From Salegentibacter tibetensis (GTDB taxonomy: Bacteria; Bacteroidota; Bacteroidia; Flavobacteriales; Flavobacteriaceae), in contig NZ_JAIQZA010000020.1 in assembly GCF_020164485.1 (NCBI RefSeq), positions 1 to 64,000 of the forward strand: a stretch of DNA of 64,000 bases. The letters are read 5' to 3'. The notes below the pieces were generated by a model. It did no database searches. It worked only from the letters and a program-made list of their open reading frames with translations, and was not told the DNA's origin. Made by a program: the position numbers and the translations under genes. Every line of letters begins with the position of its first letter. Position 1 is the first letter of the stretch. Below are positions 63,640 through 64,000 of this stretch, piece after piece.

Positions 63640-63789
63640 TGGTTTAATCCCTCTATGAGGGTTTAACCCGCCTGATTGAAATTTATTTCGGACAGGTTTC
63701 CCGAGGCCTGTCCGAATCATTCAGGCGGGCTTGCCTCGAAATTAAAAAATAGTTTCCCAATTTGTACCTCGTGGCCTGCCTCGAGGTTC
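63640..63789. repeat. Nested palindromic repeat in the leader of the LysM gene
   Basis: Outer CCCGCCTGA (63667-63675) / TCAGGCGGG (63721-63729), inner CGGACAGG (63689-63696) / CCTGTCCG (63707-63714). The minus-strand sequence TTAATTTCGAGGCAAGCC matches the 17-kb repeat. It lies directly before the start codon and after guaA, so it would be in the transcript. Confidence 0.7.
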
Positions 63790-63807
63790 TTTATTTTGAC
63801 TCAAAAT

Positions 63808-64000
63808 TTATTCCCATTCTATAGTAGCCGGTGGTTTTGAGCTTATATCATACACTACTCTATTAACGCCTTTAACTCGATTTATTATAGTATTCGAGGT
63901 TTTTTGCAGAAATTCGTAAGGTAAATTCACCCAGTCTGCGGTCATTCCATCGGTAGATTCTACCGCTCTTAGCGCCACTACTTTTTCGTAGGTACGCTCA
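63808..64000 (-). CDS. guaA: GMP synthase (glutamine-hydrolysing), C-terminal part
   Basis: Partial: only the last 63 codons are in the window. The translation of the minus strand ends with [22 protein letters not shown], given here in two overlapping readings: [12 protein letters not shown] and PPATIEWE, the conserved C terminus of GuaA that forms the dimer interface. It makes GMP from XMP. Followed by the LysM fusion gene on the same strand, separated by the repeat. Confidence 0.9.
   Translation of the reverse strand, partial: ERTYEKVVALRAVESTDGMTADWVNLPYEFLQKTSNTIINRVKGVNRVVYDISSKPPATIEWE

Noticed and set aside
63640-63720. 27-codon N-terminal extension of the LysM fusion protein
   Set aside because: It would translate the nested palindrome; a normal signal peptide begins at the ATG at 63639.
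1-64000. CRISPR array, prophage, insertion sequence or toxin-antitoxin pair
   Set aside because: No regularly spaced repeats, integrase, transposase, phage structural gene or toxin-like small gene pair was seen.

Overview
The window is ordinary chromosomal DNA from a member of the Bacteroidota, most likely a marine or salt-tolerant Flavobacteriaceae bacterium of the Gramella/Salegentibacter/Zunongwangia kind. The evidence is low GC content, promoters of the TTG-N19-TAnnTTTG type with few clear Shine-Dalgarno sites, a gliding-motility lipoprotein (GldI), a type B ribosomal protein L31, bacillithiol synthesis (BshB1), lipoproteins with short AC/SC lipoboxes, and several families common in that group (DUF4199, DUF3810, DUF349, DUF368, OstA-like LptA). 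The genus is an inference; the family is well supported. No phage, insertion sequence, CRISPR array or defence island was found.

Layout. 0.2-7 kb: a GlmU-like nucleotidyltransferase and L31 on the minus strand, then DUF4199, a membrane-anchored glycosyltransferase, a phosphohexomutase and an MsbA-type ABC exporter on the plus strand (envelope and sugar metabolism). 7-12 kb: azurin lipoprotein, M3 peptidase, Ndk, PhoD-like phosphatase. 12-17 kb: NrnA, GldI and a cyclophilin-FKBP fusion (periplasmic folding), then PepD. 17-28.8 kb: DUF3810, a pair of exported amidohydrolase-fold proteins, a TrmH-type methyltransferase, an M48 peptidase, RelA/SpoT, a Fur-family regulator and PurA. 28.9-30.6 kb: two Tat-exported ferritin-like proteins. 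30.8-41.2 kb: OstA-like protein, class III aminotransferase, TPR protein, two tandem DUF368 proteins overlapping aroE, DUF349 protein, methyltransferase. 41.3-46 kb: DUF998, MazG, a 780-bp repeat-rich gap with tRNA-His and a duplicated tRNA 3' end, BshB1 and a trans-sulfuration enzyme. 46-52 kb: alcohol dehydrogenase, HutI-HutG-DUF1622, trehalase. 52-64 kb: GNAT, a metallo-beta-lactamase-fold lipoprotein, SucC, MFS transporter, LysA, MnmA, a nitronate monooxygenase-like protein, and the minus-strand run guaA (partial), LysM/periplasmic-binding fusion, OsmC, DUF922.

The most unusual content is non-coding. At least four families of dispersed palindromic repeats occupy the intergenic gaps. One is a compound element with an outer CTGTYTRAA stem enclosing GTCA...TGAC palindromes, and it sits where a transcription terminator is expected. 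Another carries GAGGCAAGCC and TCTCGATTATCGAG and runs into the GTG start codon of the DUF3810 gene. The 42.8-43.6 kb gap concentrates several families next to tRNA-His and a decayed duplicate of that tRNA's 3' end and terminator.

I did not find a clear new multi-gene system. The best protein-level leads are the amidohydrolase pair whose metal-binding motif survives in only one of three domains, the tandem DUF368 pair coupled to aroE, the Tat-exported ferritin-like pair, and the four-LysM/periplasmic-binding-protein fusion.
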